From positions 1,612,001-1,676,000 of the forward strand of contig NZ_SODI01000001.1 of assembly GCF_004365915.1 (NCBI RefSeq): a stretch of 64,000 nucleotides of DNA, read 5' to 3'. Position 1 is the stretch's first letter, and every line of letters begins with the position of its first letter. Position numbers and translations under genes: made by a program. This stretch comes from Cryobacterium psychrophilum. Lineage in GTDB: Bacteria > Actinomycetota > Actinomycetes > Actinomycetales > Microbacteriaceae. This document shows, in pieces, positions 24,886 through 33,191 of the stretch. The notes beneath the pieces are model-generated. The model did not search any database. It worked only from the letters and a program-made list of their open reading frames with translations, and was not told the DNA's origin.

Positions 24886-26010
24886 CTAGAAGAGAGTCGG
24901 TTCATCGCTGGGCGTGGCAGAATCCGGGCGCACGAGCAAGTCAAAGAAGTCGGTATTGACAAAAAGTCGCTCACGCCCAACCTTGACGTCGATCAAGGTT
25001 CCCGCTTCCACGAGCGAATTGAGCCATCCCGTCGCCGTCGGTCGGGACACCTTGCACCGCGTCATGACGCTCGTAATGCGACAGTACGGCTGTTCGAACA
25101 GGACGGAGAGCAGGTCCGCGTTGGCGCCCCCGGTGGTGACCGCGCGGATGATCTCCTGGGTCGCCGCTTCGAGGTCATGGATGGCGTCGATCTTCTGGAC
25201 GGTCGACAGGGATGTCTGTCGAATTCCCTCCAGAATGAACAGAATCCATTCCTCCCAGGCACCCGATTCGGTGACCGCCAGCAGGAGCCGGTAGTAGTCG
25301 GCCTTGTTCTCCATGATGTACCGCGACAGGTAGAGGACCGGGTGGTGAAGCAGGCCCGCCTGCATGAGGAGCAGGATATTGAGGATGCGACCCGTGCGGC
25401 CGTTGCCATCAGCAAATGGGTGAATTGCTTCGAACTGATAGTGGGCAACGGCGAGCGTAACCAGCGGGTCGAGATCGTTCCCGGCATGGATGAACTGTTC
25501 CCAATTGAAGAGCTTGTCGCGGAGCAACCGCTCCCCTGCGGGCGGGGTATAGATGGCCTTCTTGGTTACGGGGTTGCCAATGAACGTGCCGGGCAGGTTG
25601 CGTATGATCATTTCGCGCGAGTGGATGATGGAGCACGCTTCGATCGCCGTGGTGACCGACAACGGCCGGGCTCGCATGCTCTCAATTCCGCTGAACAGAG
25701 CAGTCCTGTAGCGCAGCGTTTCCTTGGTTTCCGAGTTGGTCGCACGTGACTCGTCCTGGGCAAATTTGAAGAGGTCATCGGCCGTCGTGACGATGTTCTC
25801 AATTTCGGAGCTTGCCTGCGCTTCCAGCAGGGGAATCGTGTTGATGAGTACCGTCGGGTTGGGGATCCGCCGTGACGCCTGATCGAGTGAAGCAAGAGCT
25901 GTACGTGCTTGGATCGTCGCCTTTAAGACTTTCTTGGATTCTAGGTCGACCGCCGGCGGTAGGGCCGGCAAGTCGTTGTAGGGCTTCCCGGCAATCCACG
26001 TCATATGCAA
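24886..26010 (-). CDS. Fic-family AMP transferase, class II (N-terminal inhibitory helix)
   Basis: 374 aa. The Fic core HPFADGNGRTGR (197-208) is complete, with catalytic His197 and Mg-binding Asp201. The inhibitory motif (S/T)xxxE(G/N) is present at residues 67-72 (SSEIEN), with Glu71 expected to block ATP. A winged-helix-like C-terminal domain follows (about 295-374, CKVSRPTATGWLNSLVEAG). Such proteins transfer AMP to Ser/Thr/Tyr hydroxyls. First gene inside the left island end, transcribed toward the boundary, with no separate antitoxin as expected for a self-inhibited class II enzyme. Confidence 0.95.
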   Translation of the reverse strand: MHMTWIAGKPYNDLPALPPAVDLESKKVLKATIQARTALASLDQASRRIPNPTVLINTIPLLEAQASSEIENIVTTADDLFKFAQDESRATNSETKETLRYRTALFSGIESMRARPLSVTTAIEACSIIHSREMIIRNLPGTFIGNPVTKKAIYTPPAGERLLRDKLFNWEQFIHAGNDLDPLVTLAVAHYQFEAIHPFADGNGRTGRILNILLLMQAGLLHHPVLYLSRYIMENKADYYRLLLAVTESGAWEEWILFILEGIRQTSLSTVQKIDAIHDLEAATQEIIRAVTTGGANADLLSVLFEQPYCRITSVMTRCKVSRPTATGWLNSLVEAGTLIDVKVGRERLFVNTDFFDLLVRPDSATPSDEPTLF

Positions 26011-26057
26011 ACTCTAGGCGCACATTCGTTAAACGTGTAAAAAAATAAGCCGAAATT

Positions 26058-26342
26058 TCAAACGTTGACGGCACGCGTAAATCTTCTTGGCATGTTCTCA
26101 CGGAGCACATTTTCGGCAGCGAATGGATCTCGCTCCGGATCAGCGTGACTCTCCAACTCCCCGCTTCCGAAGATTCGCACAGCACTGACGATCGCAGTGA
26201 CCATGATGAGTAGAGGGGTTCCTCCACCAAGAATGCCTGCGTAAAGAAGACTGTGCGAGCAGAACACGCTCCCCAAAGCCCAACCTCCTGCGGGACGAGC
26301 CGGGATGGAGTCGGGCGACGTGCTTGGAGCGCTACCGTGCAA
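26058..26342 (-). CDS. Possible small membrane protein
   Basis: Up to 94 aa with a TTG start. One or two hydrophobic segments (LGSVFCSHSLLYAG and PLLIMVTAIVSAVRIF) precede an acidic then basic tail (ESHADPERDPFAAENV). The composition looks like a real small actinobacterial membrane protein, but no ribosome site is clear and no family is recognised. It could begin later. Confidence 0.4.
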   Translation of the reverse strand: MHGSAPSTSPDSIPARPAGGWALGSVFCSHSLLYAGILGGGTPLLIMVTAIVSAVRIFGSGELESHADPERDPFAAENVLRENMPRRFTRAVNV

Positions 26343-26422
26343 AACTCGAGGCGCGGTCGAGCCCCCGTAACGATCGCTTACCGTCTCCGTGCGGAGTTAG
26401 TCTTCGCCCATAGAATCTGACC

Positions 26423-26839
26423 ATGAGTCCGAATCGACCCGCGCTGATCGCGATTGCCGTAGCAGTCGGCATGTGTGGGTGCACGGCTGAGCCGCCGACA
26501 GTAATTCCAGCGGGGGCTGCAACGACCGCATATCCTGGCCAGCCGACACCTCTGCCCAGTGGTCTGGTTGACCCCATTGCGGGCTACGCAACAGTCGTCG
26601 ATGGGCGGCTCGCGATTGTCCTGTCCGGCAGCTCGAGTTGTCCGCCACACGCCGAATCAGCGGATCTAGCCACGATGACGTTCGGATTCTCGGCCGATAC
26701 TGAAGGCCCATGCACGGCAGATTTGGCCCCCTCTACTTTCGAGTTCTACGTGCCATCAACCGACAATCTGCCGACGTTCATCACGATAAACTTCACGGCC
26801 GGCGAGACGTCCAGCTCTCAGCTGCCGGTTCTGCGGTAA
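26423..26839 (+). CDS. Small putative lipoprotein of unknown function
   Basis: 138 aa. N-terminal hydrophobic segment (PALIAIAVAVGMCGC) ending in a candidate lipobox Cys at about residue 18 or 20, then a Pro/Thr-rich linker and a short beta-rich domain with two Cys (about 72 and 92) that could form a disulfide. A TAGAAT box ends 6 nt before the ATG, so the mRNA is probably leaderless. No family recognised. Confidence 0.72.
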   Translation: MSPNRPALIAIAVAVGMCGCTAEPPTVIPAGAATTAYPGQPTPLPSGLVDPIAGYATVVDGRLAIVLSGSSSCPPHAESADLATMTFGFSADTEGPCTADLAPSTFEFYVPSTDNLPTFITINFTAGETSSSQLPVLR

Positions 26840-26980
26840 ACATCGATCGCGCACGGCCGTGCCGGCGTCGAGACTCACCATGCTGCGCGCTCTGGCTGAA
26901 AGGCCACTATTTGCCGCTGTCATTCGCAGCGACCTCTATTGCAGTTCCTTCCCCCGCCTACGCCTTGTTCGTGGGAACGA

Positions 26981-27232
26981 CTATCGATCTGTGCTCGGCT
27001 GCACTTGGGCGAGACCTGATCTACGTCCAATTGAAAGCCATGCCACCGGACCGAGGACCGGCACGAAAATCGTCACGAGCACCCAGATCAGGGCTTGGGT
27101 TGAGGTGAGGCGTTTAGCGGTTCGAGCGATCGAGAAGAGCGCTACGACGATCAGGGCAATGACCAGAACCGAGACCATTGTCCACGCGATGTCATACCCG
27201 ACGGGAATGATTGGATTAATAGAGCTCCCCAT
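26981..27232 (-). CDS. PLDc_N-domain small membrane protein
   Basis: 83 aa with two TM helices (about 10-35 and 48-68). The second has the WVLVTIFVPVLGPVAWLSIGR pattern of the phospholipase D N-terminal (PLDc_N) domain found in many short actinobacterial proteins. Enzymatic HKD motifs are absent. Role unknown. Confidence 0.82.
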   Translation of the reverse strand: MGSSINPIIPVGYDIAWTMVSVLVIALIVVALFSIARTAKRLTSTQALIWVLVTIFVPVLGPVAWLSIGRRSGLAQVQPSTDR

Positions 27233-27424
27233 GTCGTCAGCTTACGGTGAAGAATCTGCTTATACGGTACCGGCAGCAAAGACCATGCCTTGTCGTTTGT
27301 GTGGTCAGTCCGTACGGGGAACCCTCTACGGGACTCCCCTCTGGTTGTGTCAACTAGGCGTGGCTCACGATGACGGCTTGATTGACTCCACCCGATTGCG
27401 GGCCGCAAGCACCTTCGTGCTAAC

Positions 27425-27450
27425 GTACCTATGTCTTGATACATAGGTAC
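27425..27450. promoter_or_regulatory. GntR/YtrA-type operator
   Basis: GTACCTATGT and ACATAGGTAC form a perfect 10-bp inverted repeat with a 6-bp spacer. It ends immediately before the GGAGG ribosome site (27451) of the membrane protein/GntR operon, so repressor binding would block transcription start or elongation. The regulator encoded at 28408 is the obvious ligand. Confidence 0.85.
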
Positions 27451-27460
27451 GGAGGGTTTT

Positions 27461-28408
27461 ATGCATATACTCGTCTTTGTCGCCGCGCTAGCGGTGCTCC
27501 TCGCAGCGGTTCCCCTGATCGCCACACCGCCCACAACGCGCGTTGCCTCTTGGCTTCGAGCTCGAGATCCGGCCGTACCCGAGTCGGCCGTCATCGCGTC
27601 GCGAGCCGCCCTGCAACACATCAACGTCACCAGCGGTGCCGTGATCGTCGTGCTGGCGATCGCATGGGTGATCAGTGATGTCGACTTCTACCTGTCCATA
27701 GTGGGTTATGCGGTCGCAGTCATCGTCGGGACGGCCACACGCCTGGGGGGAAGCGAGCAACGCCGCGCCGGTCTCACCCCCGCCAACACCAGCCCAGGAC
27801 TGTGGACAAGACGGGTCTTCCGGCTGTCCCTCGGCCTGGCGTCTACCACCCTGGTCCTATCGCTGGCGATGCTCGCCGTGTTCACGGATCGTGCCGGGAA
27901 CACGGCAACCTATCTGACTCTCATGAACCCCTTCGAGCTCCCCGACATCAGTACGCGCTCTCTCATCATCACGGCAAGCGTGTCCGCCCTTCTCACCCTC
28001 CTCGCGGTGGCCGGCTGGGCAGTGGTCGGGCGGAGGCAGTCCGCAGCGGGTACCTCACCGGAGATCGACGGCATGATCCGCGCCCTCTGCTTCCGCCGCA
28101 TAGCCTTGGCATCTCTCGGTGCCCAAGCAGTGCTTCTCGGCGCTCTCCTGCCCGCTGTTCAGATCACAACTCTCGAGGTAGCGCGGCTCTCCTCCTACTC
28201 AGTCGACGAAGACCTCGTCGCCCTCACGTCCATCTCGGGGCTCGCACTCATCGTCATCGGGATCGCAGCGTGCGCGTACGCCGTGCTGCAGCCCGTCTGG
28301 ATACAGCCAAAGCGAACAACCAGATATCGGCGGACTGAGAACTCAGACGCCGAAACCACTCACCCAGAGGTCACGCTTCCCGCGGCGACCGGGAACAGCT
28401 CCCACTGA
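27461..28408 (+). CDS. Multi-TM membrane protein paired with a GntR regulator
   Basis: 315 aa with about seven to eight TM segments, a ribosome site GGAGG 5 nt upstream and a perfect palindromic operator before that. It overlaps the GntR start (TGATGA). The sequence is not recognised. The arrangement of a short YtrA-type GntR with a permease-like protein resembles cell-envelope-stress (YtrA) or bacteriocin-immunity loci, but no ABC ATPase is present, so function stays open. Confidence 0.82.
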   Translation: MHILVFVAALAVLLAAVPLIATPPTTRVASWLRARDPAVPESAVIASRAALQHINVTSGAVIVVLAIAWVISDVDFYLSIVGYAVAVIVGTATRLGGSEQRRAGLTPANTSPGLWTRRVFRLSLGLASTTLVLSLAMLAVFTDRAGNTATYLTLMNPFELPDISTRSLIITASVSALLTLLAVAGWAVVGRRQSAAGTSPEIDGMIRALCFRRIALASLGAQAVLLGALLPAVQITTLEVARLSSYSVDEDLVALTSISGLALIVIGIAACAYAVLQPVWIQPKRTTRYRRTENSDAETTHPEVTLPAATGNSSH

Positions 28409-28815
28409 TGATCGAGATCACTGTAGACACGCGAAGCCCCACCCCGCACTACGAACAGATCAGAAGCCAGATCACCGGCTTCGTCCTCACCGGTGCGCTG
28501 CCCCCCGGAACGCAACTGCCACCCATCCGGCAACTCGCCGGCCACCTCGGACTCTCCAACGGGGCCGTCGCCCGGGCCTACAAAGAACTCGAACGCGAAG
28601 GCACCGTCACCACCAACGGCAAAAAGGGCACCGCCATCGCCCCACAGGACAAACGAACCGCTCCAGGCAGGACCAGTCCCGATCGCCTCGCCGTCCTGAG
28701 CGATGCTGCAAGAGAGTACGCGGCCATCGCCCACTCACTGGGCTACGACCTCACCGCCGCATCCGCAGCGCTGCACAGCGCCATGACCTCCCCTTTCACC
28801 AAGGCCCCCTCGTGA
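28408..28815 (+). CDS. GntR-family transcriptional regulator, YtrA subfamily
   Basis: 135 aa. Winged helix at residues 10-75 (HYEQIRSQITGFVLTGAL, PPIRQLAGHLGLSNGAVARAYKELEREG), then only a short C-terminal dimerisation helix, the defining feature of the YtrA subfamily. Start codon overlaps the stop of the membrane-protein gene, so both are made together. It likely binds the 27425-27450 palindrome and represses its own operon. Confidence 0.93.
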   Translation: MIEITVDTRSPTPHYEQIRSQITGFVLTGALPPGTQLPPIRQLAGHLGLSNGAVARAYKELEREGTVTTNGKKGTAIAPQDKRTAPGRTSPDRLAVLSDAAREYAAIAHSLGYDLTAASAALHSAMTSPFTKAPS

Positions 28816-28930
28816 CGGAGCAGCGTGAGAGCAGGACCGCGCGTGGAAGATCCGACCTGACGCGCTCGAGCAGCCCTTAACCGCTGATTCAGGCTCGCTG
28901 CCCGTCGTGCGCAGTCGCACGGCTCGAACT

Positions 28931-29122
28931 TCACTTGATCCGCCCGATCTCCGACTGCTTTCTGGCGCTGGCGAGTCGGTACGAGTCGGTGCCGGTCTAG
29001 TTGATCGTGCCACTGAAGGTGAGCCGGCCCACGATCGCCGCACACGGTCTGGGATCGATGAACGACTTCGTCCACTTGGAGAATGACTCATTCGACGCGA
29101 TCGCGACGCCTCTCACGGCGAC
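28931..29122 (-). pseudogene. C-terminal remnant of an IS21-family istB gene
   Basis: Read on the minus strand from about 29122: RGVAIASNESFSKWTKSF, AAIVGRLTFSGTIN, an internal TAG (28997-28999), then TGTDSYRLASARKQSE, ending at a TGA (28931-28933). These match the end of IstB helper ATPases (SN.SFS.W, DRL.F.G, SYRL..ARK). No istA or inverted repeats are nearby. This IstB type differs from the intact istB at 44701. The rest of 28816-29200 holds nothing recognisable. Confidence 0.8.
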
Positions 29123-29200
29123 GGCGCACCCTGCATTAGAGGAACCCTGATCGGGCGCTAAAGCCGACCAAGCCCTTCGCTGGCCTTCAAGAACTGGATT

Positions 29201-29692
29201 TCACGCCAATTCCTTCCGGAACCAATGGTTCGCGTACGGGTCCGTGTTGTGGGCTTCACCTTCGATGTAGCCAAGGGACGCATACAGGCTTCGCGCTTCG
29301 ACGAGGTCCGTTCGTGTGTCCAACCGCAATGCGTCGAGTCCTAGTTCGCGGGATTTGCCTTCCAGTTCCTTCATGAGCAGGCGTCCCACGCCCTTACCGC
29401 GCGCCGCCGGTTCCACGAAGACTCTGGTCACCTCGCCGATGTCGCCGGGGCGCACCCGCATTCCTGCACAGCCGAGAACGGTGGCTCCTTGGCGGGCCAG
29501 CAGAAGGATGCCGAGGGGTACGACCAGGTCGTCACTGGGGTATCCGGCCTGGGCGGCCAGAGTCTCCTGCCGAGACGCGGGTCGCCCGTGGTAGCGACCC
29601 ACAATGTCCTCATAGTACCGAAGTGACACGTCCTTGGCCTCTGCGGACGTCGGTGATGTCGCGGAGATGACGATCGGCATCGTTGGGGTCAT
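29201..29692 (-). CDS. GNAT-family acetyltransferase
   Basis: 163 aa from ATG 29692. Acetyl-CoA-binding motif A is VTRVFVEPAARGKGVGRLLMKEL (R/Q-x-x-G-x-G/A), and the motif B region is LRLDTRTDLVEARSLYASLGY. The N terminus VSLRYYEDIVGRYHGRPA is typical of a small-molecule GNAT group. A TACGGT box ends 7 nt before the ATG, so the transcript is probably leaderless. The promoter and first codons resemble those of the upstream VOC gene. Substrate unknown; possibly an antibiotic or toxic amine. Confidence 0.92.
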   Translation of the reverse strand: MTPTMPIVISATSPTSAEAKDVSLRYYEDIVGRYHGRPASRQETLAAQAGYPSDDLVVPLGILLLARQGATVLGCAGMRVRPGDIGEVTRVFVEPAARGKGVGRLLMKELEGKSRELGLDALRLDTRTDLVEARSLYASLGYIEGEAHNTDPYANHWFRKELA

Positions 29693-29706
29693 GCGTTCCA
29701 CCGTAC
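29643..29706 (-). repeat. Duplicated promoter plus first codons, copy 1 (GNAT gene)
   Basis: 64 bp covering the TANNNT box, ATG and about the first 17 codons of the GNAT gene aligns without gaps to 30245-30308 at the VOC gene, about 73% identical. Encoded starts are MTPTMPIVISATSPTSA versus MPTSPILVSAASARSA. Confidence 0.7.
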
Positions 29707-29769
29707 TTCTTGAGCCACGGACCAAGTCGGAGTGAGCTTGCACCTACGGAGCGGCGTTCGGCTGCAGTG

Positions 29770-30294
29770 TTAGAGGCTGTCAGTCTCGGTAGGCCTGCGG
29801 CCCAGGGACGCTTGGAATCGGATCAAGTATCCATCCGGGTCTTGCACCAGGAACTGGGCCACGCCAGCCTCGGTCGTGCCGGTCCGGTACCACTTCGTCT
29901 CCGGCTCCATGAAGAGTGCCCAACTCGCGACCTCAAGAGCACCTAACAGCGGTTGTATCGACGCCACAGTGATCTGGAAGTTGATCCCGCGGCCGAGAGG
30001 CAGTTCCAGCGGGGCAGGTATCCAGTTCCGTCCCGATCCTCTTTGTTCAAGCATGATGTGCGCCGTGCCGCTGGTGATGTAGGCAAAACCTTCATCGGGG
30101 CGGTCGTAGAGCACCTCGAATCCGCAAAGGCGGCACCAGAAATCCAGGCTCGCCTCGAGGGAGGTGATCAGTAGCTCCGGGACCAGGCCGGGACCTGGTG
30201 TGCTGTCCGCTTTTGCCATGACTTCGGTGACTTCTTGGTCCGGAGCGGACCTGGCCGATGCGGCGGAGACAAGGATCGGCGACGTGGGCATCAT
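29770..30294 (-). CDS. VOC-family (glyoxalase/bleomycin-resistance-like) protein with a GNAT-derived N-terminal leader
   Basis: 174 aa from ATG 30294. The VOC domain (from about MAKADST at 30219) has LVPELLITSLEASLDFW, GFEVLYDRPDEGFAYI and IMLEQRG, then a C-terminal FLVQDPDGYLIRF, matching bleomycin-binding-like proteins that sequester toxic compounds. The first 25 residues are not VOC-like; they copy the start of the neighbouring GNAT gene, including its leaderless promoter (TAGGGT, 7 nt before ATG). Translation could also restart at 30219. Confidence 0.88.
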   Translation of the reverse strand: MMPTSPILVSAASARSAPDQEVTEVMAKADSTPGPGLVPELLITSLEASLDFWCRLCGFEVLYDRPDEGFAYITSGTAHIMLEQRGSGRNWIPAPLELPLGRGINFQITVASIQPLLGALEVASWALFMEPETKWYRTGTTEAGVAQFLVQDPDGYLIRFQASLGRRPTETDSL

Positions 30295-30308
30295 GCGGAC
30301 CACCCTAC
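30245..30308 (-). repeat. Duplicated promoter plus first codons, copy 2 (VOC gene)
   Basis: The counterpart of 29643-29706, aligned codon by codon. Conservation includes the -10 box, the 7-nt gap and the ATG, suggesting a promoter-capture duplication. Confidence 0.7.
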
Positions 30309-30604
30309 GCGCCGAACGAGCGAGCGGATTTGTCGCGGCTTGATCCCTCAAAAGCGCTCTTGATCAGCATCAGGGCGCCTGATGCACTGCTGTCCGCCGG
30401 ACGCGAGCGGTCTCCGGAAAGCGAACCTCCTGTGCTTCTGCAGGGCGGGCGTACACTCGGCGGCAGGGCTGAACGGCGCCGTTCCGCGGCCGGCCGGCCA
30501 TCCGCCACGTTGGGGCGGGTAGTTGTTCAGGCGGAAAGCTGTGCAGTCGGCTGGATGGATCACCCAGTTGGACGCTGCGGGCTGACAAGAGGAAGGTGAA
30601 CACC

Positions 30605-30793
30605 ATGGACGCGGACGAGATCGTTCAGGAGGATGAGCCTGGTCCAGTTGCCGCGGTCACACGGGACCGCTCGCGAGCCTTGCCGGCTCGGGTGCGAGTA
30701 GAGGACCAGAGCACGTCCGTACCGGCTTCGGATGCACCGGACCCTGAGGGTGGCAGGAACCCTGACAATGACTGGTTGCTCCGTGGGGTGTGA
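30605..30793 (+). CDS. Possible small acidic protein
   Basis: 62 aa from ATG 30605, preceded by AGAGGAAGG about 8 nt upstream. The product is acidic and disordered-looking (MDADEIVQEDEPGP, then PASDAPDPEGG). No family recognised. The flanking stretches 30309-30604 and 30794-30955 hold nothing else supportable. Confidence 0.35.
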   Translation: MDADEIVQEDEPGPVAAVTRDRSRALPARVRVEDQSTSVPASDAPDPEGGRNPDNDWLLRGV

Positions 30794-30955
30794 GCCGGCG
30801 TATAAATCCAATCACCTGGGAGAGTCGGCTCTCGCAGTGCGTTGTCTGGCTGGTCGCCGAACGATCCGGAACGACAGATGGGTCAACAACTGTGCTTTGG
30901 CGGACGCAATGTCCGTTGCGAGGTACTCGCGGTAGCAGCAGAGAAGAGAATAACC

Positions 30956-31372
30956 ATGCCGATGACCGATGAACAGCTTCTGGGCCGTCCAGTGGGTTGG
31001 TGGCTCAAGGAAGCGGACGACCGACTGAATGCAGCCTTCGACCGCGCCCTTGAGTGCTCCGACGTGAGCCGCCGGGGATGGCAGGTCCTCAGCTCTCTGT
31101 CCAAGCGGCCGTCCACTCTCACGGACCTGGTAGCTACGCTCAAGTCCTTCGACTCACCTGACGCGATCCACGGCGTCGTGGCAGAACTTGAACGGCGCAG
31201 TTGGGTTCATGAAGAGGACGAGGTCCTGCGGCTCACGACCTACGGTGCCCAGATGTATACGGACCTCACGCCCGTCGTCGATCGAGTCCGGCGGCAAGTT
31301 CAGACTGCTCTCCCGCCCGACGATTACATCAACCTCATCCGGCTACTCGCCCGACTCACCGAAGCACTGTGA
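30956..31372 (+). CDS. MarR-like winged-helix regulator
   Basis: 138 aa from ATG 30956. MarR-type layout: N-terminal dimer helix (LGRPVGWWLKEADDRLNAAF), helix-turn-helix (RRGWQVLSSLSKRPSTLTDL), wing (LERRSWVHEEDEVLRLTTYG) and C-terminal dimer helix. Not adjacent to a clear target gene; it converges on the ParDE pair. It may regulate itself or the preceding small frame. Confidence 0.82.
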   Translation: MPMTDEQLLGRPVGWWLKEADDRLNAAFDRALECSDVSRRGWQVLSSLSKRPSTLTDLVATLKSFDSPDAIHGVVAELERRSWVHEEDEVLRLTTYGAQMYTDLTPVVDRVRRQVQTALPPDDYINLIRLLARLTEAL

Positions 31373-31409
31373 ACGCCCGCATCGAGCGCAACGGTTCGTA
31401 AGCGGAACC

Positions 31410-31742
31410 TCAAACGGGCGGATCTGCGCGCTCGTTGCTGTCGAGGAGAATCTGCTCGTGGTCGCGACCGCCGTAGAAAACGCCGATGATGGCCACGGTC
31501 TCCTCTAGGACAACAAAGGCGATCACGACCCGTTTCCGAAAGCCAATCGTCCGCAACCCTGGGCGGAGGTCTTCCCGCGCCACACCGCGATAGGGGAAAT
31601 CGGACAGGGCTTCGCAGAAAGTGACAATCGATTCAGCGAAGCCCGCAGCGTTGGCGGGAGAGCCGGCGTCGGCGATGAAGTCGTAGAGGTCCTCGAGTTG
31701 TTGCAGTGCTTCGCGCCGGAATACGACCCGATAGTGGGTCAC
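31410..31742 (-). CDS. parE: ParE/RelE-family toxin
   Basis: 110 aa. ParE fold: N-terminal YRVVFRREALQQLEDLYDFIA helix, NAAGFAESIVTFCEAL and core strand motif PYRGVAREDLRPGLRTIGFRKRVVIAFVV, then VAIIGVFYGGRD. ParE toxins poison DNA gyrase; RelE relatives cut mRNA, and the family boundary cannot be settled here, but the partner is ParD-like. Its start overlaps the antitoxin stop by 4 nt. Confidence 0.92.
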   Translation of the reverse strand: MTHYRVVFRREALQQLEDLYDFIADAGSPANAAGFAESIVTFCEALSDFPYRGVAREDLRPGLRTIGFRKRVVIAFVVLEETVAIIGVFYGGRDHEQILLDSNERADPPV

Positions 31743-32008
31743 TGCTGGTCGGCGTGCTTCGCTGAAAGCCGCGCACGCACGTCATCGGCGCTGACCACGG
31801 CGGAGGGATCAGCCACGAGCGCGTCATAGGCGCTGACAACCTCCTCGCGAAGCCAGGATTCGAGCACCTGGTCTCGTGCGAACAAGGTGCGCAATCCGTC
31901 TCGGATGACTTCGCTCTCACTTGCGTACGCACCTGAACTCACTCGCTGGCGCAAGGCGTCGGCCATCTCGTTCGGAAGGGTGATGCTCAGTTGCCGTGTC
32001 GTGCGCAT
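31739..32008 (-). CDS. parD: ParD-family ribbon-helix-helix antitoxin
   Basis: 89 aa. RHH DNA-binding N terminus RQLSITLPNEMADALRQRV then SGAYASESEVIRDGLR, diagnostic for ParD. The C-terminal half should bind and neutralise ParE. A ribosome site GGGAG precedes the ATG; three GTCGGT repeats lie 15-32 bp upstream and may be part of the operator. Confidence 0.93.
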   Translation of the reverse strand: MRTTRQLSITLPNEMADALRQRVSSGAYASESEVIRDGLRTLFARDQVLESWLREEVVSAYDALVADPSAVVSADDVRARLSAKHADQQ

Positions 32009-32502
32009 GGTCGCTCCCAGTGTCGGTGTCGGTGTCGGTAGGACTAAATCCTATCCGAATACGGTTGCGCTTTTGAAGTGAATTCGGGAGAAGGATGAAC
32101 CGCACTCGCCCCTGGCAACGGCCAATCCCTTGGCCGATGGCCCGTTACAGGAACCCCTTACGAGAGGCTTCGCTTCGAGGTATCCGAGTTCGCGGCCACC
32201 GAAGCAGGCAGCGCCCGACTCATCTACTCATACCGATTGTGACCGACCGCCGAATGCACGTGTAGCTGAGTCGCCGGGGCTCCGGAGTCGTCGGTCCGAA
32301 TTTTGGGAGCGGAGGGCTGGCATCGACGATCGCCTGCGAGCGGCGTTCAATAGCTCAAAGCCGGACCACAAGAGGCGCTTGAGACGCAACTACCGATCAA
32401 CGCCGTTTTTTTTGGTTGCACCCGCCATCGGATCATGGCTATTCTGACGCCATACAGTTTCCTCAGGGGGGGGAGATTGAAGGAGACTAGGGGGAATTGA
32501 AC
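32009..32502. other. Intergenic region, no gene recognised
   Basis: 494 bp between parD and the secreted-protein gene. It contains the GTCGGT direct repeats near 32022-32040 and, at its right end, a G-rich ribosome-site region. Open frames here lack start signals or motifs. Confidence 0.5.
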
Positions 32503-33162
32503 ATGAAACACGTTTCAACTCTGAGGACCGCAGGGCTTATTGGAGCACTGGCGCTTGCCTTCATGACCATAGCGGCAGCGAACCCCGTCGCGAGTTACAC
32601 TGCGCCGGACAACGGAACGAATGCTGTCGCGGTGGATCAAATCATCGATCGAATGTCCGACCGGATGCCGGTGGATGCCACCGCAATCAACGCGCTGCAG
32701 GAGCGCCAACAGACGGCATCGGCGAATCAACAGCCGGTAACGGTCCACACGCCCATCCCTCTCCCGGCTGGAGTCGCGCTGCGGACCGGGGAGAATGTTC
32801 AGGTGAACTACAGTGACGGCGTGGTTGTGCATCAGTCCCTCGCTGCCTCGTGTACCGCCACGTCGAGCGTCGGGAATCCGTACGTCTCAAACGGGGTTGC
32901 GTTGGCGAGCCACTCATATGGACTCAGTGGAGGCTGTTCAGCAACGGCATCGGTGAACGGCATCCTGTCGTCCTTTGCCTGGCCCTGGTGGCATCAGAGG
33001 GACTTCCACACCGTCAATGTGTCCCCGTCGAGTACTACGTACTGGGCAACGAGGAAGATCTGCGTGAACACCGGAAGCACGACCTGGCACGCGGAGAATT
33101 CAGTAGGTTCCTCCAGCATATCCTTGACGCCCGATGTCAACCTGGCGTGCAATCCGGGATGA
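32503..33162 (+). CDS. Secreted protein of unknown function
   Basis: 219 aa from ATG 32503, with AGGGGGA 5-8 nt upstream (TTG at 32497 is an alternative). A Sec signal peptide (LIGALALAFMTIAAANPVAS) is followed by a Thr/Ser/Asn-rich domain with four Cys (in AASCTATS, LSGGCSATA, KICVNTG, NLACNPG) that could pair in two disulfides. No family recognised. The next membrane-protein gene begins 29 bp downstream and may be co-transcribed. Confidence 0.78.
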   Translation: MKHVSTLRTAGLIGALALAFMTIAAANPVASYTAPDNGTNAVAVDQIIDRMSDRMPVDATAINALQERQQTASANQQPVTVHTPIPLPAGVALRTGENVQVNYSDGVVVHQSLAASCTATSSVGNPYVSNGVALASHSYGLSGGCSATASVNGILSSFAWPWWHQRDFHTVNVSPSSTTYWATRKICVNTGSTTWHAENSVGSSSISLTPDVNLACNPG

Positions 33163-33191
33163 TGGTACGGCTGCTGGAGTGAGGAGACATC

